DNA of 64,000 bases from Rattus norvegicus (GCF_036323735.1 NC_086029.1:14679816-14743815), one strand, 5' to 3'. Shown: positions 1 to 14,015, counted from the first letter of the stretch. Notes: generated by a model not told the origin, from the sequence alone. Program-made: numbers and translations.

Positions 1-732
1 TCTTGTCTTCTAAGAGGTAAAGGCTTTTTAAAGGTGGAATGGGGGAACTAAGGGATTCATAAATGCCACGGCAGCATTCTCCAGAACCAGTCACATCTCC
101 AGCTTCTTATTTCCCCTTTCCACTGATTCATTTCTTTTGTATAAACTCAATTTAGTTAATATATTTTGCTTCATAAAATTCTCTATGGTAAAAGCTGTGT
201 GATAATTATTACCATATTCACTCAACCAGCCTAACAATGTGTGGCATGTAGGAGCACTCAGCATTTACAGGGACTTAGGTGAATACTTATAATAAGGACG
301 ATGGGGATGTCATGTAGAAAGAAGGGGAATGAAAGGTCACCTAGGAAGCCATCTCCAAGGCACTGTCTGAGCTTCAGTGCCAGTCTGTCAGCTTCCTCTG
401 GGACAAATGGAGCAAGCAATGGTGGGTAATAACCTAGTGGCAAGGGAGTGGAAGGTTTCTAAAGGCAACAGCTTTCAAACAGTATAATGGAAAATGCCCT
501 GGCTGATTAAAACTCATTTCCAAGTGCTGGCCACCTTGGCTAGATTAGCAATCAGTCAGAGCTGGCCTTTCAGGAAGTGAGAATGACATGCCAGCTGTTT
601 TTGAGCAATTGTTAAGTTGGAGAGCAACCAATGACATGGGCTTCAAACAGCTCAAGACTAGCAAGACAGCAATAGATACTGTTAATTATCTCTTCCTAGC
701 TCAAAGGCAACAAAGCTTGGCAAAATAGCAGT
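1..732. other. Intronic DNA, nothing recognised
   Basis: No repeat, RNA gene or supported coding region was recognised. The short open frame around 258-443 is weak in composition and is treated as chance. Confidence 0.6.
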
Positions 733-1854
733 AAGAAATGCAGTTAAGGGGTATCTTTTGGGTATATGCCCAAGAGAGGTATAGCTGGATCCTCAGGCAG
801 TTCAATGTCCAATTTTCTGAGGAACCTACAGACTGATTTCCAGAATGGTTGTACCAGTCTGCAATCCCACCAACAATGGAGGAGTGTTCCTCTTTCTCCA
901 CATCCTCGCCAGCATTGTCTTCAACAGAGGAATGGATACAGAAAGTGTGGTACATCTACACAATGGAATATTATTCACCTATCAAAAACAATGCCTTTAT
1001 GAAATTCATAGGCAAATGGTTGGAACTGGAAAATATCATCCTGAGTGAGGTAACCCAATCACAGAAAAACACACATGGTATGCACTCATTGATAAGTGTC
1101 TATTAGCCCAAATACTTGAATTATCCTAGATGCCTAGAACACATGAAACTCAAGACGGATGATCAAAATGTGAATGCTTCACTCCTTTAAAAGGGGAACA
1201 AGAATACCCTTGGCAGGGAGTAGGGAGGCAAAGATTAAAACAGAAACAGAAGGAACACCCATTCAGAGCCTACCCCACATGTGGCCCATACATATACAGC
1301 CACCCAATTTGACAAGATGGATGAAGCAAAGAAGTGCAGGCCGACAGGAGCCGGATGTAGATCTCTCCTGAGAGACACAGCCAGAATACAGCAAATACAG
1401 AGGCGAATGCCAGCAGCAAACCACTGAACTGAGAACAGGACCCCCATTGAAGGAATCAGAGAAAGAACTGGAAGAGCTTGAAGGGGCTCGAGACCCCATA
1501 TGTACAACAATGCCAAGCAACCAGAGCTTCCAGGGACTAAGCCACTACCTAAAGATTATACATGGACTGACCCTGGACTCTGACCTCATAGGTAGCATTG
1601 AATATCCTAGTAAGATCACCAGTGGAAGGGGAAGCCCTGGGTCCTGCTAAGACTGAACCCCCAGTGAACGTGATTGTTGGGGGGAGGGTGGCAATGGGGG
1701 GAGGATGGGGAGGGGAACACCCATAAAGAAGAGGAGGGGGAGGGGTTAGGGGGATGTTGGCCCGGAAACCGGGAAAGGGAATAACACTCGAAATGTAAAT
1801 AAATACTCAAGTTAATTAAAAAAAAGCCTAAAAAAAAGAAAGAAATGCAGTTAA
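733..1854 (+). mobile_element. 5'-inverted, truncated LINE-1 with 15-bp target-site duplication
   Basis: From about 748 to 919 the sequence is LINE-1 ORF2 C-terminal coding read on the minus strand (VGGIADWYNHSGNQ is visible). From about 920 it switches to plus-strand ORF2 (EEWIQKVWYIYTMEYYSPIK), stopping at 1104-1106. A rat-type 3' UTR follows, with G-rich tracts near 1675-1750 and GTAAATAAATACTCAAGTTA just before an A-rich tail at 1817-1839. The 15-mer AAGAAATGCAGTTAA is repeated perfectly at 733-747 and 1840-1854. In LINE-1 order the inverted segment lies just upstream of the sense segment, which is what twin priming produces. The copy is non-coding. Confidence 0.93.
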
Positions 1855-4800
1855 ATTATTGTTCTTTCCTGTCTCAGACATCCTGAGTTCTAAGTCCTCT
1901 TAACTGACATGCAAAATACTGGAATTTTAGGCATGAGCCATGTCACCTAGCTTCAGAGTGTGTTTTTCAATTTTTTTGTCAATACCAAAATCCCGAATAG
2001 GCAAGTATATGCCCTGTCTCACCCTAAATACAGACCAAGCATGAACACAATTTCAGAGAAATGTTTCACAAGCTACAAAGGATAACCAAAATGAGGAAGG
2101 ATACATACTTGAATATCAGTTAATGTGTTGTGTAAACTATATTACAATGGTTTCCAACCTTTTCTTTTTTAACTCTATGACAAGTTTGGGAAGAAACCAA
2201 ACCTAAATAAATGCTAAAATCCTTTATAATTAATTAGATTCAGGAAATATTAGTAATAAAAGTCATTATTTTAATTTGTATAAAACAGTAAGATAATTGT
2301 CATATTCTTGATACCAACATAATATCAGTTTACATAAAACTCAATGTGCATGACCTCTGGCCAAGAAGTGCACTGAAGTTCAACTTGAAATGAGTGCAAC
2401 ATGTAAACCTCATTACTGTCCGCATCTCATGATTGGAAAAGAAATCTTTTTCTTGAGAACATTCCAAAAGCTTTCTGACCAGATTTGTCTGCAGTGTTTC
2501 CTCCTCTATAGGGGGCTCCTTGGTATTTTCAGAAACTCTCTTAATCTGTAGTGTTGGTTGAAAATCAGTACATACCGGTATGCTGAGAGACTCTTAAGAA
2601 TTATTTTATGAACTTTGAATCTAAGACTCTCTAAGCTGAGGGTCTCCATCATTATTGCTACTCAAAAACAATTGGCGAGGACTTGTATGCTAGTGGCGTT
2701 ATTTACTGGACATAAGCATGTCTCTTGAACATAGGAAATTATGGTGTTCAGAAGGATATCCTAGCATGTCTGACACTGCTCTTGTCAACAGGCCATGTGA
2801 AAAAGAAGGTGACCTTCTACTATCTGACATTGTTCACACAGTGATGTTATCTAGGATATTGCTACCATGAAGTGTTCTCACTCTTTGATATAATTTCTCA
2901 CTAGTTATGGGTTTAATTTAAAAGTATTTAATATTTCAAAGAGATCAGCCAGATGAATTCCAGAAATTCCTCATATTTTTGGATAGTATTATATGAAAGA
3001 ATGTTTTTTGTTTTTTAATGGGCCAGCTAATACCTCCCACCAAAATTCAAGGAAAGTGTTCTAAATGAAACAGCAAGAGCAACAGGAAGAGAATTCCAGC
3101 ACAGTTATGTGGCTGGTGCTTACAATTCAAAGACTATTGTCTGCTTTAGCCCTTTATAATATTTTTCTTAAACACGTGGAGTAGCAATTCGTGTAACAAA
3201 GAGATAATATATGAGACCACTGACATGGGAACAGTGATACTTTCATACGGCAAGTTTAATAACTAACGAGCCTTGACAGTTGGTGATACACTACTATTGC
3301 TGTCAGGATAAAAGTGTTGTCCAAATGAAGAAAGAATCTAAGATAACAGATTTTGGGCAAAGGAAAGCATATATGATAATATTGATGGGGCTTGTCTAGT
3401 TGTCTGGAATCCAAAGGAAGAAAAAAAATCAGGTAAAACAGAAATCAGAATTCTGACTTTAATCTGCCAACTTTGATGTGGCAGTGTTCAATGAACCAGG
3501 TTTTCTGCTTGCCAGCCCACACAGTGGACTTTGACCTTTTCAGAACCAAAACAGCATACACCAATTTGTTAAAATTTTTCTCTATCCCTTCTTTCCTCTT
3601 ACAAAGATTCTATATGTCTCCCTTCGTAGACATATAGCCAGACACACACTGTCTCTGTAAAAGAGTTAACATATATTAATGTAACTCAAAAAGTGCTTCG
3701 CAAAACAACTCATAAAACTAAAGCTATATTTGAAATAAAAGTATCTCTACCATTTTATACAGGGTGAGCTGTGTTTTCAAGGGGTATTTTCTTGAACACC
3801 ATTATTATCCACCTTTGAAATATTATCAGTTTGTTGGCATGAATGCCATTAGAGTAAATTTTTAGGACAAAACTATGAATAAAATATAGACCAGACTAAT
3901 CTCTTAGTTTGAGTTAAATATTACTCTGATCTATGAGATCATTCCTCTTAGCTGTGTAGGAATGTGAAGCTTTGACCTTTGGATATATGTTTGGTTCTGT
4001 TAATGGAACTGGGTTCTCTTCTTTGCAGGACAAAGACTCGGGACTCCAGCATTTCTGGCCTCTCTTCCCAGGTAAGATGTGATCTGGGACTTTTCACCAA
4101 CACTCAATCACATGTGGTAAGCACCTTCTTCCTCGTCTCACCTCCCAACATTTTCCCTCACACATGTTCACGGGCACGCATTCATGGGAATGCATTTACG
4201 TTCCATCTCCTCTCTGTCCTGCTTATTGCTGCGGTCGTATGAAGGTTCTTCTGGTTGTAGTGTTTGTTACGGGAAAAAGTCAAGGCCAATCAAGCTGTGC
4301 AGGTGACGACAATGAGTATGGGAGGATCCATAAAGAAATACAGTCAGGAAACACAGCTGCCTGGCACCAACTGCAGGAGCTGGCCAGGGCAGCTGCTGCC
4401 TCAGCACAGAGGTGGGGCAGAGCTCATTCCAAGAGAAGCAGTTGTTAATGCAGAAATAACTCCCAGGCTAATCTTATATCTAAGTCAACAAATATTTGGA
4501 GAACAAAAGGAACATGGCAGGGTTTCTTCCAGAATCAAAGACACATGAAATGAATTTTCTTCCTTCAATGGTTCATTCTATAAGACAGGAGATAGTTTCA
4601 TCTTGGAAAATATGTAGGCATACACTAGATAGCTACCAGGCACTTACGATTGGAAAACAAAACAGGGATCACACCCTTGCTTTTCATTTTTTAAGGAAAA
4701 AGAGTGGTCACTAATCAACAGTGAAAACTCAACTTCCTTAAAGTTTCATTTGTTAAATGGTAAAACACTAGCTTCTTTTAATTATACCTTGGAATTTGGA

Positions 4801-6270
4801 GGGGGTATTGTAAAACTCTCATTTTAAATAGTTCAAAAATCTGTTATTTTCTCAGTTTTGAAACAAAAATACTCATCACAATTTCATTTTCCCACAACAG
4901 TATCATTATCATTTATGTTAGAATAAATCATTCTTATTAGAAAGTTGTCAAAAAGTGGAAATTATTAAGCTTTGTTCAAAGGCCAGTTCTCGTTTGGTTC
5001 CTACACTGGTGTTTTTATGAAATTCAAGTTATCACCTCACCAGGCTAAGGGACTAGCAGGAAATGGGCAGAGGAAAGAGTAACACAGGTCTGTGTAGGTG
5101 AGCACTCAGAAAGTGCACATCTTAGCTCCAGGAGTCCTGGGAGGGAGACTGTCATTAAGGCAAAGTGACCTTTCAGTATTCCCTAGACTAAACTGTGAAA
5201 CATTTTTGAAAAGCATAAAATCTTTATTTATGGTAGGAATGTTTGAAATTCAAAAGATAAATGCCATTCGGAATGCATGCATGTTCTAAGCATCTCATAT
5301 GTAATGAGACACAGCTGTAATAACAGCCACTGAACCAGGGGCCCCTCTATATCATGTCATTAGTTGACTTGTTATAAGCTGATCTTCAAGCCCTTTTTAT
5401 AAAGGCCACTAGGGTAAAAAGGAAATATATCACACACTGAACATCTGTGGTTCTTTTACGAAGGACTACTCATATCAGTTTTCAAACTGTAGCCAAGGCA
5501 ACATATAACACTCAGAAACATAGTTCTTAACGAGAAGAAGAGGAACTCAACAATTTTTATGTCCAAAGATTGAAGAAGATAAGGTCTGGGCTCTGCCTTG
5601 GGATTCAGAAGTAGTACGATTTCGATTTTCGTTTCAGTGTATCCTCATAAGTTTCTGGCCTATGTGTTCTCTACAAATATTTTTTTGTGTGTGAAATGTT
5701 TTTCAGAAAAAAATAATGCTAAGGACTGAAACTATTGCTCTAGAGAGTTTCTGTATTGAGAGATTGCACGTAATCCCCGTGTTTATCAGTGATTCTCATG
5801 TTGCTTCATTTTTTTTACATATATCTACCTGGTTGTATAAAAATGTGTTTTCTCTTATTTTCAGTGATCAGATGACAGATAATGCTGATCTCATTCAATA
5901 AGATTACTGACAATGGAAGTAAGTAGTAGAAGAAAGTAAGGAAGTATTTTACTATGAAGAATATTACATTCCATACCAGAAAAAAGCTTGTCCTATAAGC
6001 TGGTATAAAAACAGACAAATTAACTAATAACATTGATGATTGACTGATTACAGGGTACATGAAGAGCTACAAACATACTCTGAAAAAAATATGAAGCCTC
6101 AGGGGAAATAGATCTCATCTTTACTGACACTTAACAAGTCCCCTCCAATCCAGAATATTTTACAATGCAAAAGGAACTAATGCACAAATTGGAAGTGTAT
6201 CTTTTTCCTTTTCATAGAGGTCTTTGGAGTTTATCTATAATCTATGTACCTATGTAGCCTACCTATTTAC
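1855..6270. other. AT-rich intronic DNA, no recognised element
   Basis: About 4.4 kb with no repeat family or coding region I can support. It contains a plus-strand splice-like segment at 4029-4071 and a short 10-bp stem at 3610-3619/3628-3637; neither is convincing as a functional element. Confidence 0.5.
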
Positions 6271-6338
6271 TATCCATCCATCTATCTATCTATCCATCTA
6301 TCTATCTATCTATCCATCTATCCATTTGTCTATCTACC
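6271..6338. repeat. (ATCT/ATCC)n tetranucleotide microsatellite
   Basis: Tandem CTAT and CCAT tetramers with interruptions, likely length-variable. Confidence 0.9.
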
Positions 6339-6430
6339 TGTTTATAATCTTCCACTTTGAGGGGACATGGTCTTGTTTCATGCTAGGGATTTGAGTTTGG
6401 GGTAATGTTTCTAATTCAAGATATAAGTGT

Positions 6431-6440
6431 TCTCTCTCTG

Positions 6441-6518
<78 letters not shown>
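6431..6518. repeat. Compound (TC)n(TG)n microsatellite
   Basis: About 58 bp of nearly pure TC dinucleotides pass directly into about 30 bp of TG at 6489-6518. The pyrimidine block is a mirror repeat with triplex potential. Confidence 0.95.
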
Positions 6519-6519
<1 letters not shown>

Positions 6520-7154
6520 TTGGTGGTGTTTGTATTAGAATCGTGTAGAATGAGGAGGCTTTAACCATCATGCCTAAGTAACAGAGAAAAAGGATAATGC
6601 TATTGGATAGAGTTAGCCACTATTTGTGAACTTAAGATAAATTACTAGTTGTCTTCATTCGGCTGCAGGTGATACTTGGAGACTCTTGGCAGCTGGCCTG
6701 ACAGACTTTTCCTGGCCAAAACAATCAATTTCATGCAGGGTTTTTAGAACTTTTCAAATCCCCTTGATGGAGAGCTCCTTGAATATAGACACCACATCTT
6801 AATCATGATCTTGTCCATAATGCATGAGGCTCATAATAAGTATTCTGTCAATGCTCAGGAAACACATAAAATAGAAACTAATTGAGCTGCCAAATAAAAC
6901 CAGGAATTGGCTAAGCATTGTTGTGGTCCTTGAGAGTCAATCTGTTGTTAAATATTCCACATGATAACTGAAAATAAAACTACTGAGCATTGATCAATCA
7001 ACATGTAACTGGCACTGGATGAAATATAATTTCATGCATTTGTCCTTCCCATTTCAAATACCTACCATAACCTGAACATGAACAGAACATGTAAGATCGT
7101 TAAGAGTAAAACTAGACTGCTCAGTCAGTGGCTAATATGTCTCATGTATACCCA
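6519..7154. other. Intronic DNA, nothing recognised
   Basis: No repeat or coding signal identified. Confidence 0.5.
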
Positions 7155-7430
7155 TAAAGATCTGAGCTCAGTTCTTCAGTAACCATTTAATATCCATGTG
7201 AGTTGCCTTGCACCTGTAACTATAGCACTAGGGGAAACAGATATATAGGTCCAGGGGGGACAGGATGGTCACTAGACAGTCTGTCTAGACAAGGAGGTGA
7301 ACTTCAGATTGAGGTGGCAAACTATAGAGAAAGATAGACAAAATCAACCTCATATACAAAGAGCATGCTTGAACATATATATGTGTACACATGAGGGTAT
7401 ATATGCACACAAACACACACACACAATTAA
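7155..7430 (+). mobile_element. Degenerate B4-type SINE
   Basis: The stretch resembles a diverged rodent B4 element: a middle part reading CACCTGTAACTATAGCACTA, a central part with TCTAGACAAGGAGGTGAAC, and a tail of ATGCACACAAACACACACAC near 7402-7425. Divergence is high, so boundaries and subfamily are approximate. Confidence 0.55.
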
Positions 7431-8114
7431 TCTAGTTTAAATTTGTCAAGTGAGAAGCTCTATTTTCTCATCTCTCTTAGACTTCATTAACTTACAGGAG
7501 AATTTTATACTAGAATTCTATATTCTCAATTCATCATGCATTTTCACAAATAATCACATTAGCATATATAAAAACATATATATTAGCTATCAACCCTAGT
7601 TTTAGCTGTTTTACATTAAGATTTTAATTAAAATATCATGCATATACAATATTCAGAGTTGATAAAATCGGTGAGAGATATCCACAAAAGTTTTATTCTA
7701 CCATATAAATCCATACCAAGGAATGTACTCTATTCTAGCACATAGCCCTTAACATTGGCAAACCATCTCATTGGTCAACTGTAAAAATTTTCTAAAATCA
7801 TTTTTAAGAGAAGGGAAATTAAACAAGACTAATTAAAGGAAGCAAAAATAGAATTGTCATCTGAAAATAGCCATAGAATGTTATATCTCTAGAGAATCCA
7901 CACTGAATTACTTTACAAAGATAAAAATGAAAAATACCTGACCCAGTGCACATAAAAACAATATGAATCAAACAAAAAAAACCTTATGATATATCATTTT
8001 TCCCTCACATTGTCTAATGTAGGCTAACTTATATTTGAGAGAAATTTAAATTGTCTCACTTTAGCTACACACTAAACTTCTTAAAAGGAACTTCAAAAAT
8101 AATAAGAACCTGTA
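7431..8114. other. AT-rich intronic DNA, nothing recognised
   Basis: No repeat or coding signal identified. Confidence 0.5.
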
Positions 8115-8829
8115 AGGACCATATCCAATAGATAGCCATGACCCCTGGTTGAGGGATGGGGCCTCCCACCCACCTCTAAAATATTAATTCAGTATTCCTC
8201 CTGTCAAAAGGAAATGCAGGGACAAAAGTGGAGCAGAGTTTGAAGGAAAGGCTATCTAGAGACTGCCCCACCTAGGGATCCATCCCATCTGCCGATACCA
8301 AACCTAGACAGTACTGCTTATGTCAAGAAGAGCTTGCTGACAAGAGCCTGGTATAGCTGTCACTTGAGAGTTTTTGCCAGAGCCTGACCAATACAGATGC
8401 AGATGCTTGAAGCTAAATGTTGGACAGAGTGTGGCGACCCCAATGGAGGAGTTAGGGCAAGGACTGAAAGGACCTGAAAGGGCTTGTAACCCATAGGAAG
8501 TACACAATATCAATCAACTACATCCCCTAAAGCTCCCCAGGGACTAAACTTCCAACCACAGAGTACACATGGGGGCACCCATGGCTCTAGCTGGATAGGT
8601 AGCAGAGGACTGCAGAATCTGGCATCAATGGGAAGGGAGCCCTTTGGTCCTTTGGAGGATCTATGATCCAGAATAAAGGGATGCTAGGCACTGAGGCTGG
8701 AGTGGGTGAGCAGGTGTGGGGGCATCCTCATAGAGGAAGGGGATGGGGTTAAGGGGTTTGTAGAGCAGAAACCGGGAAGGGGGACAGCATTTGAAATGTA
8801 AATAAATAAAATAACCAATAAAAAATAAG
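8115..8829 (+). mobile_element. Old LINE-1 3' end (murine 3' UTR type)
   Basis: Contains blocks typical of murine LINE-1 3' UTRs: CAGAGTACACATGGGGGCAC, CCCTTTGGTCCTTTGGAGGA, a G-rich stretch and ATTTGAAATGTAAATAAATA before an A-rich tail at about 8800-8829. It is 5' truncated and lacks a coding frame. A weak possible duplication (AATAAGAAC against AATAAGGAC) flanks it but is not convincing. Confidence 0.85.
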
Positions 8830-11800
8830 GACAACTAATGATTTAAAGTAAAAGATGGACCTTCTGTAAGTTCAGAATTTTCCTTTCTTAGATTACTTAG
8901 ATCTGTGGCAAAAGATTATTCAGATTCATGAGCCATCATGAACATTTGGACATTCTTTTGTCTTCTCAATTTTCCCCAGTATCTTTTTCCTTTTCCTTCC
9001 TCAACCTCTAAAGATGTGTGCAGCTTTATGATCCAGTGTTTGATGTAATGTTATCATTTTTAGTCCTCTGCTCTTATGTTGGTTTTGGCGGAAATCTCAC
9101 AAATGTAGAACCAATCTAATCATCTTTCTATAAATTTTTTCTATTATGTAAAGTCAAAGATACCTCGCAAAGCAAGAAAGTTGATGTAAAAGCATGCATA
9201 CATGTTTGGGGAATACAAGGAACAAGCTAGATGAGATAGTGTCTTGGCTGTTGTCTCATATTACACATGTGAACTATGAATTTGAAAATGTTGACATCTG
9301 AACCCTAAAGTTTAGTATTTAAATTCCTATATTTTATTATTTATTTATTTCATATCTATACTTTTGTGATTTTAAAAACAGAGGCCCATTCACCACTAAT
9401 TCAGCAATAATATTTTCATTATGTCAGAGTTAGTGCACAAAATCAAACATAACTTTTTTTTAGGAATACATGTTCTCTGTCATAATAGTCTTTCTGACAG
9501 TCTATGTGCAACAATTGTCACTGACATCTATTTGTAAATGAAAACATTCTAGATTAACCCAAAAGCTTCCTTACACTTATTTTAAAACAAAATTTGGGAT
9601 GGAATAGACAGATTTAAATTTGAATATGCAAAACATACCTTCCTATTACATGAAGTGCCAGGATTTATAGCTGGTTTTTAGATTTATCCTTCTTCCCTTC
9701 TGCTATTTTCTTCTAATTACATCTGTTTAAGTGAGACTGTGGATCATCGCCCCACCAGTGTAGGACATCGCTTGCATAAACTTTGTTCCCTAAAATACAC
9801 ATTTCTCAATTTTTAACATAGAGTGACATTATTGTCTATGCTTAAATGTACAGTGATATTACTAAGGCACAGCATATTTAAACATGCCACCTCTGGTATG
9901 GTTTGAGACAAAAATGTAAAAAAAAATTACTTGTAATAAAAATTTTGCAGTCTTGGTAGCATTCAGTTATGAAGTAGTTAGCACCCAAAGGCCATAATTT
10001 CCTCTTCTAGGAAGATCATTATTATTTTCTACCCTGGAAATATACTTAAGCAGAAGCCTTAGTAAAGAGTGCCCACATATCACCAGGCACATGTATGGTC
10101 CGCATTTATAGTAGGAAGCATTAGAGATGAATACCTCAAATACTATTTAATTTAGCAAGCTCCCATATGCTACCCCTGCTCATAGTCTACATGGTCATGT
10201 CTTTAAATTTAAATAATATTTTAATAATTCTCACAACTAAATATTTGTGAATTTATTTTTATTTAGCTTGTATATTTCTTGTATCTATGAAAGATTTCTG
10301 CATTCCAGTGGATGTTAGCTGAAAGACATCATTCATGTAATAATTGATATGAATGGTTCTGGTACAATGGGATACATTACTGCATGAAGAAAATCTCAAC
10401 TTTCTTAGTTATCTAACCCAATTTAAACGGAAGAGCAGAACTACACAAGTCAAATGCACTCTGAAATTTGTACCATGAGAGACTTAAACATAGCATTTAA
10501 GTTGTTAGGACTTCTTTTATCTCTTTCTTCTATTTCCTATCTTTCTTCATTTCAGTCTTACAAAGAAAAACAGGGTAGCATGCCTTGTGATATAGTAGAG
10601 CATGAATATGTTGGTAAGATAATTTCATTACATGTCAGCTTTCTGGTTCACTTTATGGACTATGAAATGATTTTTTCTATAGAGTATTCTATTGTCTAAC
10701 AGAATGCCCTCAAGTGTAACTGAACAGTAAACACAGTTCTGTAAGTACTGCAACGATGTAGAGCGCTCAGTTCCCAGAAGACTGGGCTAAGAACTTTTAC
10801 CATATTCATTTTGGAATTTTGCTTCTTTTGAAATAAGAAGGCCTGTCTAGCTGTTTTTGACAGGAAGTGTTTTTCTGTCATGATTATGTCTGAGGCCATA
10901 ACCCAAGCGAAAAAATGTTAGATAAATAGAATGCAAACAAACGAATGAGAGACAGAGCAGTAAGTTTAGCCACTATTTTTCTAGTAGGTATATTTTAAAA
11001 TTATAGAATGTTTATTAATATTTAGTAACTCTTTGATTCTTTGTATAATAACAAATGATGCTATTTCATTCAGTGAAATGGCAGGTTGCAAAACTCTGTG
11101 ACAGAAAGATCCCAAAGTCACCTACATGATGTCCCATAATTGATAAAAATTTAAGTATCAGTTAAAATAAATTCAAGTAAAGTCATTTTCAACACATTTG
11201 CCACAAAACCTGTTCAAACATTAAAATTCATTAGTAGCAAAGTTATGATAGTCCTGGGATAACAAAATTAAACAAGAAAGAAGAAATTGTCTTTGGGTTT
11301 TTAGTTTTATTCTTTTATCTGGTAGTGAGTTCTGACTAGGAGGGAAAAGACTATTTCATGTTATTCCAAAAAAGGCTTTTGCTTTCATTATTAAATTAAA
11401 TGGATGGAAGAAGTCGCTTTATGGAAGCTGGTAGTGGCATTGCTTTCAATACGTGAAGCCATCTTTAAGGTGCTATCCCTTTGTAGATAACTTAATGGTG
11501 CATCAGCAGAAAACATAAATAAACATGTTATTCTTCTCTCTGCTTTACATGTACATTATAAAATGAAAGCTATGAAATGTCTATAGTTGCACCAATCATT
11601 TAGAATTCATAAATAAAAATTAACCTCTTTTATGTTCATCTGTGATTTGAATTTATAGTTATGTTTACTCACTCATCAGTACTTTTACTTGTTTTGTTGT
11701 AGCTTTTGGTACAGGAATAGAACTCACTATAAACAGGAACTCACTGAGCTATATCCATGGGTGGGTATATAGTGGATAAAACCCTATTATAGATAAAATA

Positions 11801-12399
11801 TGAAAATACAGTCAACCTTTTTTAATGCCCCAGGAATACTAGTAGTACAGTTGACCAAATTGATGGCTGTGGTTGAGAATATAATTAATGTCTTGGTCAT
11901 ATTGAAGTCCCAAGCATACCATTCAAAAAATTTGTCTTGAAAATGAGGAGTAAAATAGCAATTACATATAATTTATTTTCCTAAGTAATGAAAGACAGGA
12001 AAAAACAGAGGAAATCTGTGTTGAAAACTCATTTGTAAAAAATCTAGTCAAATGAGAATGGTCATGATTTATACTATTATCTCACTTTTTAACATTTATT
12101 ACATATGGGCAAAGATCATGTTTACACAAATTCTATATATTCTATATAGACATTCATACTTGCAATGCTTAATTAAAGAAATAAACTAAAGATCAATTTA
12201 TTCCAGGCAAATGATAAGCTTGGATATGTAGTTATAGGTGAAGAAGAGTTAAAGTAAAATCAGAAAAAAATAGTAAAGTGTGCCTCCAAGGAACATCAAA
12301 ACATATAAATCTACAAAATAATCCTAGCACCCTATGCTCAAATAGTATTGCAGAAGACGTGGTAGAAAAATTGTAGGAACCAGGAGGGTTGGGGAGTTT
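8830..12399. other. AT-rich intronic DNA, no recognised element
   Basis: About 3.6 kb of unique-looking AT-rich sequence. The short open frames at 10454-10699 (+) and 10696-10899 (-) have no recognisable domain and are treated as chance. Confidence 0.5.
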
Positions 12400-12672
12400 T
12401 CTTTGAGATTGTATCTTCTTGTAATATCAAGAGTTACACCTATCAGGATTCACTATGCCTGCTCAAACAAGAGCCGAACAAGAACAAGAATAGGAATACC
12501 TGAGTGGGGGAAAGCTCAGGACCCTTAACTGGACACAAAGGCTTACTGCTGATTAAGAAACGCTGAGAGGTTCCAGTTGGTTATCCAATAGTCAATGTTC
12601 ATTACTGAAAATAAATATACAAGTAGCAGAATGCAGTCTTAGCGGGTTGAATTTATATATTTAGAAATATGC

Positions 12673-12714
<42 letters not shown>

Positions 12715-14015
12715 AGAGAGAGACAGAGAGAGACAAAGAGAGACACACACACAGAGACAGAGAGAGAATATATTTTAAGTATATATATACATATACTTAA
12801 ATATATATTTTTAAATATATATATTTAAAGAATAAGAGGCAAAGAGGCAGAAAGGCAGGAAGGGCTGGATCACACCCTGGAAACAATATGTTCCAAACAT
12901 AACAGGACTGACATACTCATGGACCCACAACGTGGCACCTTTCACAGGGCCTTCACATGTGGAAGTCAGATGGGGTCCCAGTGTTGAGAAGAGGAATTGG
13001 ACAGGGGCTGCCATCAACTAAAAACTTGGAATTTAAAAGTTAACCTAAATGTAGAATGAGACCATAAAGAAAAATTCGTAAAAGCAACAGCAAACTCATG
13101 TTATTCTACTTGCAGATTACCATGACTCACGTTGTCCTTGAGTTATTTATCTAAGAAAAAGAAAACTTGAGACACACAAACCAAAAGCATAACAAAACCA
13201 ATAAAGAAAACAGAAGAACTCAGGTTAAAAGATTTCTTAGAAGGAGATTCAATATTTAACACAATATTAATTTAGAGTGAATAGGATTTAGTGAGTCCAG
13301 GTGCTACTACTTTAGATTACATTGGCCTCATGTTCTCTCTCATTTCTGGCTCCTAGCTCCAATCTTCAGATGTGAGAAGATCCTGGAGAAACGTCAGAAA
13401 GGAGAAAGAACAGGAAATAGAATGGTCCCACAGGAGAGAGCGAGCTAGAAAGAGAGTGGATAGCAGGATACTGGTTACATAAAAGATGGCAGGGGGAAGT
13501 GGTGATGGAGAGGAAGGACAATTACAGGAAAAGAGGAAAGGAGGTGGGAGAAATGACATTAAATTTGTTACAAAAAATTAAGAGGAGTCATTTTATTAAC
13601 CTAAGTTAGATAGTATGTTTCTGTGTGCATAAACACATGCAGTATGAAGCTCCAATTGGTTATCCAGTAACGATTAACCATCCCTGAAATCATATCCATA
13701 TAACTAACAGCAAGTGTACTGGGAGAACTGTATTAATATTTTATGCATGTATATAGGTTTATGTAACATAAGAAAGAAAAGAGATGAGACCATGAGTTGA
13801 AAGGGAGGTGGGGAGGGGTGCCACTGGAGGAGTCAGGGGTAGGAAAGAGAAGTGGAAAAGGATATGGTTATATTTAAGATCAAATAATGAAGAATGAGGC
13901 ACCTAACTTAAAGATAGCATGAAAAAGGATGTGGGAGTGTTTTGAATGAGAAAAGGGAAGGGAGCAAAGTAATTATGTTAAAATCTCATTAACAGAATAT
14001 TTTAAAAAATGTTTT
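12400..14015 (+). mobile_element. Cluster of old Lx-type LINE-1 3' UTR fragments
   Basis: Blocks resemble the long 3' UTR of older murine LINE-1: GAATTTATATATTTAGAAAT leading into a GT microsatellite (12645-12710), GGACCCACAACGTGGCACC near 12922, GGGGTCCCAGTGTTGAGAAG at 12971, CTGGCTCCTAGCTCCAATCT near 13347, and G-rich purine tracts at 13795-13975. A GT-tail-like block lies upstream of the GGACCCAC block and another tail-like block lies downstream. This order suggests two overlapping or rearranged copies. All are non-coding, and limits are approximate. Confidence 0.6.
12674..12831. repeat. Compound (GT)n(AG)n microsatellite plus AT-rich palindromic tract
   Basis: GT from 12674 to 12710, then AG-rich with ACAC interruptions to 12767, then alternating AT with TTTAAATATATATATTTAAA-like self-complementary stretches to 12831. 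Confidence 0.9.

Noticed and set aside
3610..3637. Perfect 10-bp stem with 8-nt loop, possible small structured RNA
   Set aside because: A single short stem is expected by chance in 64 kb, and there is no extended hairpin or conserved motif.
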